The position numbers and the translations under genes are program-made. Below the pieces are notes generated by a model, which was given only the letters and a program-made list of their open reading frames with translations, did not search any database and had not been told where the DNA came from. DNA of 64,000 nucleotides. Origin: Pseudomonas sp. MM211. GTDB taxonomy: Bacteria > Pseudomonadota > Gammaproteobacteria > Pseudomonadales > Pseudomonadaceae. This document shows positions 11,048-19,808 of this stretch, piece by piece (the stretch's first letter is position 1; each line of letters begins with the position of its first letter). Where the stretch lies: positions 3,286,001 to 3,350,000 of the forward strand of contig NZ_CP081942.1 of NCBI RefSeq assembly GCF_020386635.1. Reading direction: 5' to 3'.

Positions 11048-12913
11048 ATGAGTTTCCGCCCAGACATTCAGGGCCTACGTGCCATTGCAGTCCTCTCGGT
11101 TATAATTTTTCACATTAATCCTGCTTGGTTGCCTGGTGGGTTTGTTGGTGTTGATATCTTTCTAGTCATTTCTGGGTTTCTGATCAGCAGCATCCTGCTG
11201 CATAGAAAGAGCTCTCCAGCTTACAGTGCACCGTCAACCCTGATCTATTTTTATAGCAGCCGGCTGAAGCGTATTGTCCCAGCTTACTTAAGCACCCTAG
11301 TTCTAGTCAGTTTTTTTGCGGCGATTTTTTTCATACCGACTGATTTCTCAATATATCTGGAGGGCTTGAAAAAAGCCCTCTACTTTAATAGCAATACTTA
11401 CTTTGCCAATTTTGGCAACTATTTTGCTCCTTCCAGCTATGAACAGCCGTTATTACACACTTGGTCGTTGGCGGTTGAAGTCCAGTTCTACCTGGTTGCC
11501 CCTTTAATTTTTTTGCTACTACCCAAGAAATGGCTATATGTACTGCTTCCAGCAGCCATCATCTTACTGACAGCCTACGCGGAATACCGCCTGCAGGCTG
11601 GCATCCAACAAGCCACTTACTACAGTCTTGCTGCTCGTATTCCAGCATTTTTGGCTGGTGCTTATGTAACAGTTTTAATGAGTAGTCCAAATCGGCTCAG
11701 GTTTGGAGATAACTTAAAGATGCTATTAAGCATTCTGGCAATTGCTCTGATTGCCGTTGCATTCATCAATCCCAAGCCCGAAGGACACTTTCCCGGTGTA
11801 GCCGGGTTGGTGCCTGTTCTGGGAGCGTCCTTGATAATTTGGCTCGATGCCAAGAACCGTGTAAACGCTTGGTTTTCTTGCAAAAGTATGGTCTGGATAG
11901 GGGCGCTATCCTACTCATTATATTTATGGCATTGGCCGGTACTGGCTTTTATGCGTTATTACAGCGGCGCAGAAATATTGCCTTGGACGTTTATTCTAGG
12001 TTGTATCGTGCTCACCATCGGCCTAGCCATGGCCAGCTACTACTGGATAGAGACCCCTCTTCGCCTCAAGCGTAGCCGTGCACAACTTAAAGGCTGCGCC
12101 TGCCTTGCACTGGTGGCAATAGCCACGGCAATCGGAATAAAAAAAGTGAACGTCTACGCTACGCCTGAGGCCTTGCCACCGGAGTACACCCGCTACGCAG
12201 ATTCGGCTTTGATCTGCCACGGCCAGATCGTAGATGACTGCCTGAAAGGTGATCTAAACAGTGATAAAGAAGTACTCGTGCTGGGCGACTCTCACGCTGC
12301 CATGCTCAACCTGTTCTTTGATCAACTGGGTAAGGAGCTGGGTTTCAAAGCCCGTATCATCACTGCTAGCAGTTGCGTGACTATTCCAGGGTTTGACTAT
12401 CAGCGTATTGCGGAATGGGCGCAAGCTGATTGTCGCCACCAGATAAAAGAGGCAAGTAGTTATATTGGTCAAGCGGAAATAATATATATTGCCGGAATGT
12501 GGAGCTGGCAGTTTCAAGGCGAAAAATTCCAGAGCTCAATTGAGAGTTTTTTGAGCAGCGGTGCGCCGCATGCGAAGAAATATATCCTGAGCCAGGTTCC
12601 TTTGCTAAATCGAAATCCAATGCGAGGCCGCCGTCTCGATGCTATGAGCTTGAACCATACTGCCGAGCATGATGAAAGCTATTTGTTGGCAAATTATATT
12701 TTAGAAGATATTGCTAAAAAATACAGCGGGGTGACTTATGTCAAGCTAAATCATCTCCGATTGTTCGATACCGCTCCGGTTTATGACGGGTCTTTGACGT
12801 ATTACGATGAGAACCATATGAACGAAAAAGGTATTTCCGAATATGCGAGGCAGGCGAAGGGAGTATTTAAGTCCTTGTTGGAGCAGAAGATACAATCCGA
12901 GATTGCTAGATGA
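11048..12913 (+). CDS. O-antigen O-acyltransferase, acyltransferase-3 plus SGNH domain
   Basis: A 621-residue membrane protein of the OafA/YrhL type that would acetylate O-antigen sugars at the inner membrane. The N-terminal acyltransferase-3 domain starts RPDIQGLRAIAVLSVIIFH and includes HTWSLAVEVQFY and SLYLWHWPVLAF among about ten membrane helices. From about residue 385 a periplasmic SGNH domain follows, with GDSHAAM (nucleophile Ser) and DENHMNE (Asp-His pair). I use ATG 11048, which gives the family start. TTG 11000 would add 16 unrelated residues. It overlaps wzx by ATGA. It takes the role of wbpC in P. aeruginosa O5 clusters but is placed differently. Base composition is clearly AT-richer than the flanks. 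Confidence 0.9.
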   Translation: MSFRPDIQGLRAIAVLSVIIFHINPAWLPGGFVGVDIFLVISGFLISSILLHRKSSPAYSAPSTLIYFYSSRLKRIVPAYLSTLVLVSFFAAIFFIPTDFSIYLEGLKKALYFNSNTYFANFGNYFAPSSYEQPLLHTWSLAVEVQFYLVAPLIFLLLPKKWLYVLLPAAIILLTAYAEYRLQAGIQQATYYSLAARIPAFLAGAYVTVLMSSPNRLRFGDNLKMLLSILAIALIAVAFINPKPEGHFPGVAGLVPVLGASLIIWLDAKNRVNAWFSCKSMVWIGALSYSLYLWHWPVLAFMRYYSGAEILPWTFILGCIVLTIGLAMASYYWIETPLRLKRSRAQLKGCACLALVAIATAIGIKKVNVYATPEALPPEYTRYADSALICHGQIVDDCLKGDLNSDKEVLVLGDSHAAMLNLFFDQLGKELGFKARIITASSCVTIPGFDYQRIAEWAQADCRHQIKEASSYIGQAEIIYIAGMWSWQFQGEKFQSSIESFLSSGAPHAKKYILSQVPLLNRNPMRGRRLDAMSLNHTAEHDESYLLANYILEDIAKKYSGVTYVKLNHLRLFDTAPVYDGSLTYYDENHMNEKGISEYARQAKGVFKSLLEQKIQSEIAR

Positions 12914-14138
12914 GCACATTTTGGAAAAACGTATCATCGGTTTTTACTGGTAGCCTGCTTGCGCAATCGATACCAATCATCGGGTCTTTAGCCATCACAA
13001 GAATTTTTGCTCCCAGTGAATTCGGTGAGTTTTCGACGTGGCTTGCGCTAGTTTCGTTTTTGGCCGTTGCCGTTACTTTGAGGTTAGAAACAGTGCTGGC
13101 CATTGTGGAGGATGGAAGAGCTAGGACGCATGCGGTTTGCATTGTACTGGTTACAACGTTGTTGGTGGCTTTTATCCTTGCAATGCTTCTCTATATTCTG
13201 AGTTCTTTCAGCATACCCAGGAATTATCTGCCTGAGCAGGCGATCTTGATGGTGCTCATTGTTCCGGCAGCTTTATTAGTGGCATTGAATCAAGTTTGGC
13301 AAACCTGGGCAGCGGTTGATGGAGCCTATGGGAAGCTTAACGTCATGCGACTGGCTCAAGCGCTGGTGATAGTGTTGATTCAAATCGGTGCTGGTTTGAA
13401 ATATCCAACGGCTGCCAGCCTAGTCTTAGGTTTTGTGCTGGCCAGCGGTATTTCCTTCGTGTCAGCCGTGATGCTGATGCCTCGATTTTTTCATAATTTT
13501 TTTTTTATCTTGATGGGTTTCGGGATTTTTTTGTTAGATATAAAAAGTTTCCTCTGTATGCATTGCCTGCTGATTCCATCAATACAGCTGTGGCGCAATT
13601 ACCGGTGTTTGTTGTGTATCACCGATTTGGTGGCGAAGCAGCGGGGTATTTGGCACTGACTATGCGTGTCCTTGGGGCTCCAGCTGGGCTTGTGGGAAAA
13701 GCTGTTCTGGATGTTTTCAAACGTCATGCGATGAAAAGCATTAGGGAGGTTGGAAACTGCCGCGATATATACGTAAAAACTTTTGTGGTGCTCATGCTTG
13801 CGTCAACTGTCATGGTTGCTTGCACTGTTTTCCTGGCAGAAGATATATTCCAAACAGCATTTGGGCCTAACTGGACTCAGTCGGGGGTCATGGCTATTTG
13901 GCTGCTACCTATGTTTGCTTTGGGTTTGATTGCTAGCCCCTTAAGTTATATCGTTTATCTTGTGGAGAAGCAATATGTCGACTTGCTGTGGCAAGTGAGT
14001 TTGATGATTGTAGCGATCTTGGCTCTTTATGGGTTCTCATCATCTAAATCCACCTTGATCGGATATGGGGTGGGTTATGCAGTAATGTATATTATATATA
14101 TATCTATATCTTATCGACTTAGTGGTGGTCAAAAGTGA
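12910..14138 (+). pseudogene. wzx: O-unit flippase Wzx, frameshift in a T10 tract
   Basis: A polysaccharide biosynthesis flippase that moves the lipid-linked O unit across the inner membrane. The first part (MSTFWKNVSSVFTGSLLAQ, then SLAITRIFAPSEFGEFSTW) is typical Wzx. At 13497-13506 there are ten Ts. Reading through as it stands replaces the conserved middle with unrelated residues and stops at 13659. With eleven Ts the chain continues as YLDGFRDFFVRYKKFPLYA and LPADSINTAVAQLPVF, then to the stop at 14138. That gives 409 residues, the normal length. Both halves are well conserved, so the tract has slipped recently, is variable, or is misread. It overlaps wzy by GTGA. Confidence 0.85.
13497..13506 (+). 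repeat. T10 mononucleotide tract in wzx
   Basis: Ten consecutive Ts lie inside wzx exactly where the reading frame changes. A tract of eleven restores the full flippase. A run this long is unusual inside a Pseudomonas coding gene and is prone to slippage. Confidence 0.8.
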
Positions 14139-15361
14139 GTGCAGCTTGGTCATTATTGAAGTCGTTTGTGTATGTGTTAATGATTTCGGCTACTTATTAT
14201 TTTTATGGATATTCGCATAATGAGCGTTACGGATATGGCCAGGTTCATTTGAGTGCTGTATATGTTTTGATGATTTTCTCTGCCGTTGCGTTTGGTGCGT
14301 ATTTATTTCATAAAGCATACGAAAAGCCGTCTGATTATTTTTTGCTGCTTTATGGGATGATCGTTGTAATTCCATATGCGCTTTTACATGATATTTGGGG
14401 AGGGCTTTCGGCGGTAACGCTTACCGTAGTTGTGATGCCATTTTTTTGTATCATGTTTTTATGTCGATTAAGTTTGAAGCTTTCTCCAGTGGCTGTAATG
14501 CCAGAGAAAGTTTTGGTGGAAATTCTTCTGCTATTTTCTGTGCTTGCTGTTTTCCTTTTGTTCTTAAATCCTCCTGTCAGTGCGTCATTTTCTCTTGTAG
14601 ATAGTCACATTAGACGATTGGAAAGTAGGACTCTCTATGGGACTAGGACTTTTATCGCCTATGTGTCGTCTATTGTTACGAACGCTATGCTGCCCCTTAT
14701 GGTTTTTTGGGGGGTGTTGCGAGGTCGAGCTGGCTTTGTCGTTGTGTCAGCATTTCTCTATATTTGCATTTATTATATTTACGGAGTTAAAGCTCCTGTG
14801 ATGTATATGTTTTTTGCTGGGGGCTTCGCTTGTTGTCTGAACTGGCATGGGGGGGCGGCCAAATTCTTTAATGCTATTTACTATATGTTTTTTTCAATGT
14901 TTTTTTTGGCGTGGGTGGAGTTTTTGCTATTAGATTATTCTTACGTTGAGGATTATATAATTAGGCGGGTTTTTTATGTTGGTAGCTATTTGGTTGGTGC
15001 TTATCTTCAGATGCTGAGTAGCGAAGATTTTTATTTTATGGGCGGGCTTCTGGTTTCGACGCCTGCGAGTATATATGCTGGAGAAGAGTTTTTGGGGCAG
15101 CCGGGGTTAAATGCCAATACAAATACATTTTTGTATTTGTTTCTTCAGTATGGAGTGTTTGGATATCTATTTGCTATCATGCTTGTCGGTATGGTGTTGG
15201 TTTTTCTAAATGTCTTGTCTCACAGGAGTGAGGTTTTTTTATTTATTTCCTTAATGTTTGGCGTTCTTGTTCTTGAGCAGTCGGCGACGACTGTGTTGGT
15301 ATCTTCCGGTATTGGTGCTTTATTAGTGCTTTTCTGTTTTACTCAAAAATTTGAAAAATAA
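14135..15361 (+). CDS. wzy: O-antigen polymerase Wzy
   Basis: A 408-residue integral membrane protein with 10-12 predicted helices and a large central loop (about residues 145-175, including SHIRRLESRTLYGTRTF). It ends with the NANTNTFLYLFLQYGVFGY and LEQSATTVLVSSGIGALL regions seen in Wzy polymerases. It would join O units in the periplasm. Wzy sequences diverge strongly, so the call rests on topology plus position next to wzx and among wbp genes. The start is GTG at 14135, overlapping the wzx stop. It is among the most AT-rich genes in the window, with many TTT and ATT codons, as expected for a transferred serotype-specific gene. Confidence 0.82.
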   Translation: MSAAWSLLKSFVYVLMISATYYFYGYSHNERYGYGQVHLSAVYVLMIFSAVAFGAYLFHKAYEKPSDYFLLLYGMIVVIPYALLHDIWGGLSAVTLTVVVMPFFCIMFLCRLSLKLSPVAVMPEKVLVEILLLFSVLAVFLLFLNPPVSASFSLVDSHIRRLESRTLYGTRTFIAYVSSIVTNAMLPLMVFWGVLRGRAGFVVVSAFLYICIYYIYGVKAPVMYMFFAGGFACCLNWHGGAAKFFNAIYYMFFSMFFLAWVEFLLLDYSYVEDYIIRRVFYVGSYLVGAYLQMLSSEDFYFMGGLLVSTPASIYAGEEFLGQPGLNANTNTFLYLFLQYGVFGYLFAIMLVGMVLVFLNVLSHRSEVFLFISLMFGVLVLEQSATTVLVSSGIGALLVLFCFTQKFEK

Positions 15362-15392
15362 TCGAATTGAATTTTTTGGCGGCTATTTAAAA

Positions 15393-16007
15393 ATGATTGC
15401 AATTATTGATTATGACATTGGTAATGTTTTTGCAGTCGTCAACATGCTGCAACGCCTTGGTGTGCCTTGCAAAGTGGTGGCGCGACCGGAGGAGGTGTTA
15501 CAGGCTGAGCGCATTATTCTACCTGGCAACGGCTCATTTGATGCCTGCATGCGGAACTTGCGGGAAACTGGCCTAATTCCCGTTCTGGAACAGCAGGTTG
15601 TACAATGCGGTGTGCCGCTACTTGGAATTTGCGTGGGGGCGCAGATGCTAGGCCATAGTAGTGCGGAAGGGAGTGAGTGCGGTCTGGGCTGGATTGATAT
15701 GCAGGTAGAACGCCTTCCGAATTTGCCGGATTTGCGCATCCCGCATATGGGCTGGAATCATGTGCGCCCGACGCAGCCAGATCATCCGCTGCTTCAGGGT
15801 ATGACAGCTGAGACGCGATTTTATTTTGTGCATAGCTATTGCATGGTGCCACAGGAATCAGCCGATGTGCTATTAGAGGCTGAATATGGCATGCGTTTTG
15901 CCGCCGGGGTGGTACGTGGCAATATCGCTGGCGTGCAATTTCACCCAGAGAAGAGCCACCGCTTTGGCAAGAATTTGCTGACTTCATTCTCGAGGTGGGA
16001 GCCATGA
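15393..16007 (+). CDS. hisH2: HisH2 glutamine amidotransferase subunit for O-antigen amidination
   Basis: A 204-residue class I glutaminase of the HisH family. The catalytic triad is visible: C80 in GICVGAQMLG, and H184 and E186 in VQFHPEKSH. Glutaminase action would release ammonia to HisF2 and WbpG. It lies with hisF2 and wbpG inside the sugar locus, as in P. aeruginosa O5, so it serves LPS and not histidine synthesis. ATG at 15393 (MIAIIDYDIGN) is the family start. Longer readings from 15351 overlap wzy. Its stop overlaps the hisF2 start by ATGA. Confidence 0.93.
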   Translation: MIAIIDYDIGNVFAVVNMLQRLGVPCKVVARPEEVLQAERIILPGNGSFDACMRNLRETGLIPVLEQQVVQCGVPLLGICVGAQMLGHSSAEGSECGLGWIDMQVERLPNLPDLRIPHMGWNHVRPTQPDHPLLQGMTAETRFYFVHSYCMVPQESADVLLEAEYGMRFAAGVVRGNIAGVQFHPEKSHRFGKNLLTSFSRWEP

Positions 16008-16768
16008 TTCAGGCGCGCGTGATCCCCTGCCTGCTGCTACGCGGCAGTGGCTTAGTCAAAACTAAAAAATTCAAAGATGCTGTGTATGTCGGTGATCCGG
16101 TAAACGCCGTTCGCATCCTCAGTGATAAAGAAGCGGACGAGATTGTCATTCTTGATATCGAGGCGTCACGTGAAGGTCGCGAACCGCAATACGAGCTGAT
16201 TGCCGAGATCGCGGGCGAAGCGTTCATGCCCGTAGCTTATGGGGGCGGGGTGCGAACGCTGGAACAAATTCGGCGTTTGATTCGCTCTGGTGTGGAAAAG
16301 GTCGTTATTAATACGATGGCTACCGAGTCTACTGACACTATTCGCGCCGCGGTTGAGGTGTTTGGAAGTCAAGCCATAGTAGGTGCAGTGGATGTGCGAC
16401 GTAAGCTGTTCGGTGGATATGCGGTAATGGCTAAATCTGCCACAGTGGAAACAAAACTAAATTTGCAACAGCACATCCAAAGCTTGGTGCAGGCTGGAGT
16501 AGGTGAATTATTTATCAACGATGTGGAGCGAGATGGCACTATGCTGGGCTACGACATGGCTTTGGTGCGCAGTGTCGCTCAGGCTCCTGTGCCTGTAGTT
16601 ATCTGTGGTGGCGCTGGTTCGAAAGAGCATTTACGTCAAGCCGTGCACGAAGGGGGTGTATCTGCCGTTGCAGCGGGTAGTATGTTTTTGTTCCACGGAA
16701 AGCACCGTGCGGTGCTGATCAATTACCCCAAGGCCGTTGAACTGGAAGCGATTTTTAAAAAGGCATAA
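16004..16768 (+). CDS. hisF2: HisF2/WbuZ-type ammonia-channel subunit for O-antigen amidination
   Basis: A 254-residue TIM-barrel protein of the HisF family. True HisF has two catalytic Asp residues. Here the first (IPCLDV in HisF) reads IPCLLLRGSG, so Asp11 is replaced by Leu, while the second (AVDVRRK) remains. This pattern suits a glycosyl-amidation partner that only channels ammonia from HisH2. It ends with GGAGSKEHLRQAV and VAAGSMF. The start is ATG 16004 after GAGGTGGGAG, overlapping the hisH2 stop. It is followed closely by wbpG. Confidence 0.92.
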   Translation: MIQARVIPCLLLRGSGLVKTKKFKDAVYVGDPVNAVRILSDKEADEIVILDIEASREGREPQYELIAEIAGEAFMPVAYGGGVRTLEQIRRLIRSGVEKVVINTMATESTDTIRAAVEVFGSQAIVGAVDVRRKLFGGYAVMAKSATVETKLNLQQHIQSLVQAGVGELFINDVERDGTMLGYDMALVRSVAQAPVPVVICGGAGSKEHLRQAVHEGGVSAVAAGSMFLFHGKHRAVLINYPKAVELEAIFKKA

Positions 16769-16773
16769 TAGTG

Positions 16774-17910
16774 ATGAATTATCAATGCTGTACCCGGTGT
16801 GTCATGGATACGAGTGACCCGGAAATCAACTTTGACGAGCAGGGTATTTGCAACCATTGCCACCAGTTCGATGAGCGAGCATGCCGGGAATGGTTTCCTA
16901 ACGAAGAAGGCCGCCGACGTTGGGAAGCTTTGGTGCAGCAGATCAAGGCCAGTGGTGAGGGGCAGGAGTATGACTGTATTCTGGGGCTGAGCGGCGGTGT
17001 GGACAGCTCCTACCTGGCGATTAAGATTCAGGAGTGGGGTCTACGCCCTTTGGTCATGCATGTCGATGCCGGTTGGAACAGTGAGCTGGCGGTGGCAAAT
17101 ATCGAATCTATTATTAAACACTGCGGCTACGACCTGCATACCCATGTTGTCGACTGGGAGGAAATGCGGGATCTGCAACTGGCTTATTTACGCGCAGCAG
17201 TGTCTAATCAAGATGTACCGCAAGATCATATCTTCTTCGCCAGCCTTTACCATTTTGCGACAAAGAATAATATCCGTTATATCCTTTCAGGTGGCAACCT
17301 GGCGACAGAGGGAGTGTCTCCATCTGCTTGGCATGGAAGCGCAATGGATGCTATCAACCTGAAAGCCATACATCGAAAATATGGTTCGGTAAAACTGAAA
17401 AACTACAAAACTATTAGTTTTCTAGATTACTATCTATGGTATCCATTTGTTAAAAAAATGCGAACAGTTCGTCCCTTGAATTATATGGTCTATGACAAGG
17501 CGGAAGCCTTGAAAGAGTTGCAGCAAACGGTTGGTTACAAACCATACCCTCGTAAACATGGCGAGTCTGTTTTTACAAAGCTTTTTCAAAATTATTACTT
17601 GCCTAAAAAATTTGGTATGGATAAGCGGCGGCCTCATCTTTCAAGTCTGATTGTTTCAGGGCAGATGACTCGCAATGAAGCGCTTGAGAGCTTGGCTGAG
17701 CCACTCTATGACTTGCAGGAACTTGAGGTTGATATTACATATTTGTGCAAAAAACTACGTATATCGCGCGCAGAGTTTAATGCGATTATGCTTGAGCCAA
17801 ATAATCATTATACAAAATTCCCTAATTGGGATGGGCGCTATAGGCTTCTCAAAAAAGCACAAGCTGTGGTCGAACGAGTGTTGCGGAAGCGCATGAATGT
17901 ATACTCCTAA
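16774..17910 (+). CDS. wbpG: N-acetyl sugar amidotransferase WbpG
   Basis: A 378-residue ATP-pyrophosphatase. It would activate the 3-acetamido group of UDP-ManNAc3NAcA with ATP and add ammonia, giving the acetamidino sugar ManNAc3NAmA. The N terminus has a Cys cluster (CCTRCVMDTSDPE then CNHCH) that probably binds metal. The PP-loop is S73-GGVDSS. WbpG works with HisH2 and HisF2, which precede it directly. GTG at 16771 or ATG at 16774 can start it. I prefer ATG because homologs begin MNYQ. Codons near the 3' end become AT-rich. Confidence 0.93.
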   Translation: MNYQCCTRCVMDTSDPEINFDEQGICNHCHQFDERACREWFPNEEGRRRWEALVQQIKASGEGQEYDCILGLSGGVDSSYLAIKIQEWGLRPLVMHVDAGWNSELAVANIESIIKHCGYDLHTHVVDWEEMRDLQLAYLRAAVSNQDVPQDHIFFASLYHFATKNNIRYILSGGNLATEGVSPSAWHGSAMDAINLKAIHRKYGSVKLKNYKTISFLDYYLWYPFVKKMRTVRPLNYMVYDKAEALKELQQTVGYKPYPRKHGESVFTKLFQNYYLPKKFGMDKRRPHLSSLIVSGQMTRNEALESLAEPLYDLQELEVDITYLCKKLRISRAEFNAIMLEPNNHYTKFPNWDGRYRLLKKAQAVVERVLRKRMNVYS

Positions 17911-17930
17911 CATTCGTGTAGGTAATTGAG

Positions 17931-18670
17931 ATGATGATTTGCAAGTCAGGAATTGTTTATGTTCGTGCTGGCTTGGCGCCCCTTGCGAGACAGATTCGCG
18001 CAGATAAGGGAGTATTAAATTTTTTGCATAAAAAATTAGAATTCGATGAACTCCTGGTTCCATATTTTCAGGGGGCTCGACCGTTCTGGAGATCCCCTGC
18101 AGATATAGGGGGGAGCATAAGACCAACTCAGGAGCACTAGGTCGATTAGTTTCAGGTATGCCAGGTGCAATTATTAGTAGTCACCCGAGCCACGCTTTTA
18201 CTGGGTACGGCGATCGTGTTACCCGGGTTTTAGATCATCATACGGCGGATTCTCCTTGTTTTTTGCCGATAAGGGAGTTAGCTGAGCAATATGATTTCTC
18301 GATGCTACTTGTTGGATGCTTGGACGAAAGTCCGGGGTTTTCAACTGTTCATGTTGCGCAAAATATATTAGGCCTGAGTCAACGCCATTTAATTCGCTAT
18401 ATCCTCCGTTGGGATGCAATATGCGATGGAAGGATTATCTCGAAAATAGCGCCAGAGGCGCCTGGATGCAGCGCATCCTTTGATAAGTTTTATCGGTACT
18501 ATGAGCAGGATGATAATTTACTTCGGGGTGAGTGGGCGGGGGTGCCATGGATATTTGTTCCATCGGCCCTAAAAGCACTGCAGGTGGATTTATCTATTCT
18601 TGGGCAAAAGCCGCGGTTCGTTAAGTGTGGGAAAACGTTGTGCCCCACTTGTAGCTTGAGGCTGTACTGA
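17931..18670 (+). pseudogene. AAC(3)-fold N-acyltransferase, frameshift in a G6 tract
   Basis: The family (aminoglycoside 3-N-acetyltransferase/YokD fold) transfers acyl groups from CoA to amino groups of sugars. From 18158 the match is clear: PGAIISSHPSHAFTGYGD, then HHTADSPC, and CLDESPGFSTVHVAQN. The N-terminal part from ATG 17931 is in another frame (GIVYVRAGLAPLARQ, then DELLVPYF). The two meet at six Gs, 18108-18113. With seven Gs the text reads DIGGEHKTNSGALGRLVSG and the protein is 246 residues. It is overlapped by the next gene (TGATG at 18668-18672). The substrate is probably an O-antigen amino sugar precursor, by context only. Confidence 0.72.
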
Positions 18671-19808
18671 TGAGAGTGAAAGTATTTTCATCTAAAATTG
18701 ACGTGTCGGCAGGAGAACCTTTGGGGGGAGTGATCCAACGCGGCTGTCGTTAGAATCAAATGAGACGCTTGAGTGGAATGGATTTGAGCTTGTAGCTGAA
18801 GACGGTTGTGCTTATCGAGTATGCTCTGTGGATGCTCTCTATGCGGGGCGCCTAGTTGAGTATTTCAAAAATAGTGAAGTAAGTCATATTTTTGCGGCTA
18901 CTCATACTCATTACGCTCCGATGCTTGATGACCGAAAACCTCATATTGGTCAATTTAGCTCTGCTGGTTTTGAAGCATATGTTAGTGCTTTGAAACAGTC
19001 AGAATTCGAGGAGGTCGATTCAACGCTATGCCGGCTCTATCGGGCCGAAGTTGATGTTCCTATATATCGTAGATTTGACTATCCAGATAATAGCTTGAAT
19101 CGGTTTTTATCTAGCCGCTTCGGATTTTATCCGAATGAAGCTAAAGTCATTGATAAGTCGATTTATCTCTTTGAATTTGGTGATGAGCATCGTGCCCATT
19201 TTGTTATGGTTTATCATGCTTGTCACCCGACAAGTCGCGGTGTTAGCTGTGAACTATCTTCTGACTACATTGGAGCGATTCGGCAAGCTGTAAGAAAGCG
19301 CTTTGCTGTTAATGTTGTGGTTTTTTTGCAGGGTTGTGCGGGAGACATTCGCCCTAATTTAGCAAGAAAGCGAGTTTCTTGGCTCCCTCGCTTTCGATTG
19401 AATTGGAAGTTTAACTGGCTCCCAAAGGTCGATAGTGTTCTCCGGCTTAATGAAAAATACTTCGACGCGGTTATGGGGGCGGTTAAATACCAGGACGTTT
19501 CTTTGGAGGGAGGGAAGGTTGGTTTCAATATCCGGAAATTGAAAATTTTGAGTGGAGAGGCGGTAGACACTTTTTCTATTAATTTATTTGATGCTATTGG
19601 ATTTCATTTTTTTCCATTCGAGGTTTCACATCTTTACCACCTCGAAATGCCCAGTCTCGATACGGCTAATTTTATCGTTTCATGTACGAATGACACAATC
19701 GGCTATCTCTCGCACCCAAGTCAACATCAAGCGGCAGGATATGAAGTCTTTGGCTCACTGTATTACATGGGGCTGAAGGAAAAGATTGAAGTTAAGGAGT
19801 TAATTTGA
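18670..19808 (+). pseudogene. neutral ceramidase-like amidase, frameshift in a G6 tract
   Basis: Motifs of the neutral/alkaline ceramidase N-terminal domain are visible: ATHTHYAPM, VYHACHPTS, QGCAGDIRPN and TNDTIGYLSHPSQHQAAGYE, including likely zinc His ligands. These enzymes cleave N-acyl amides. The ATG at 18670 opens MRVKVFSSKIDVSAGEPLG, then the frame breaks at six Gs (18723-18728). Adding one G yields GGSDPTRLSLESNETLEW and a 379-residue protein. It lacks the C-terminal Ig-like domain and any signal peptide, so it is probably cytoplasmic. It is coupled to the AAC(3)-like gene and overlaps the next glycosyltransferase. A role in swapping N-acyl groups on sugars is inference. Confidence 0.7.
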
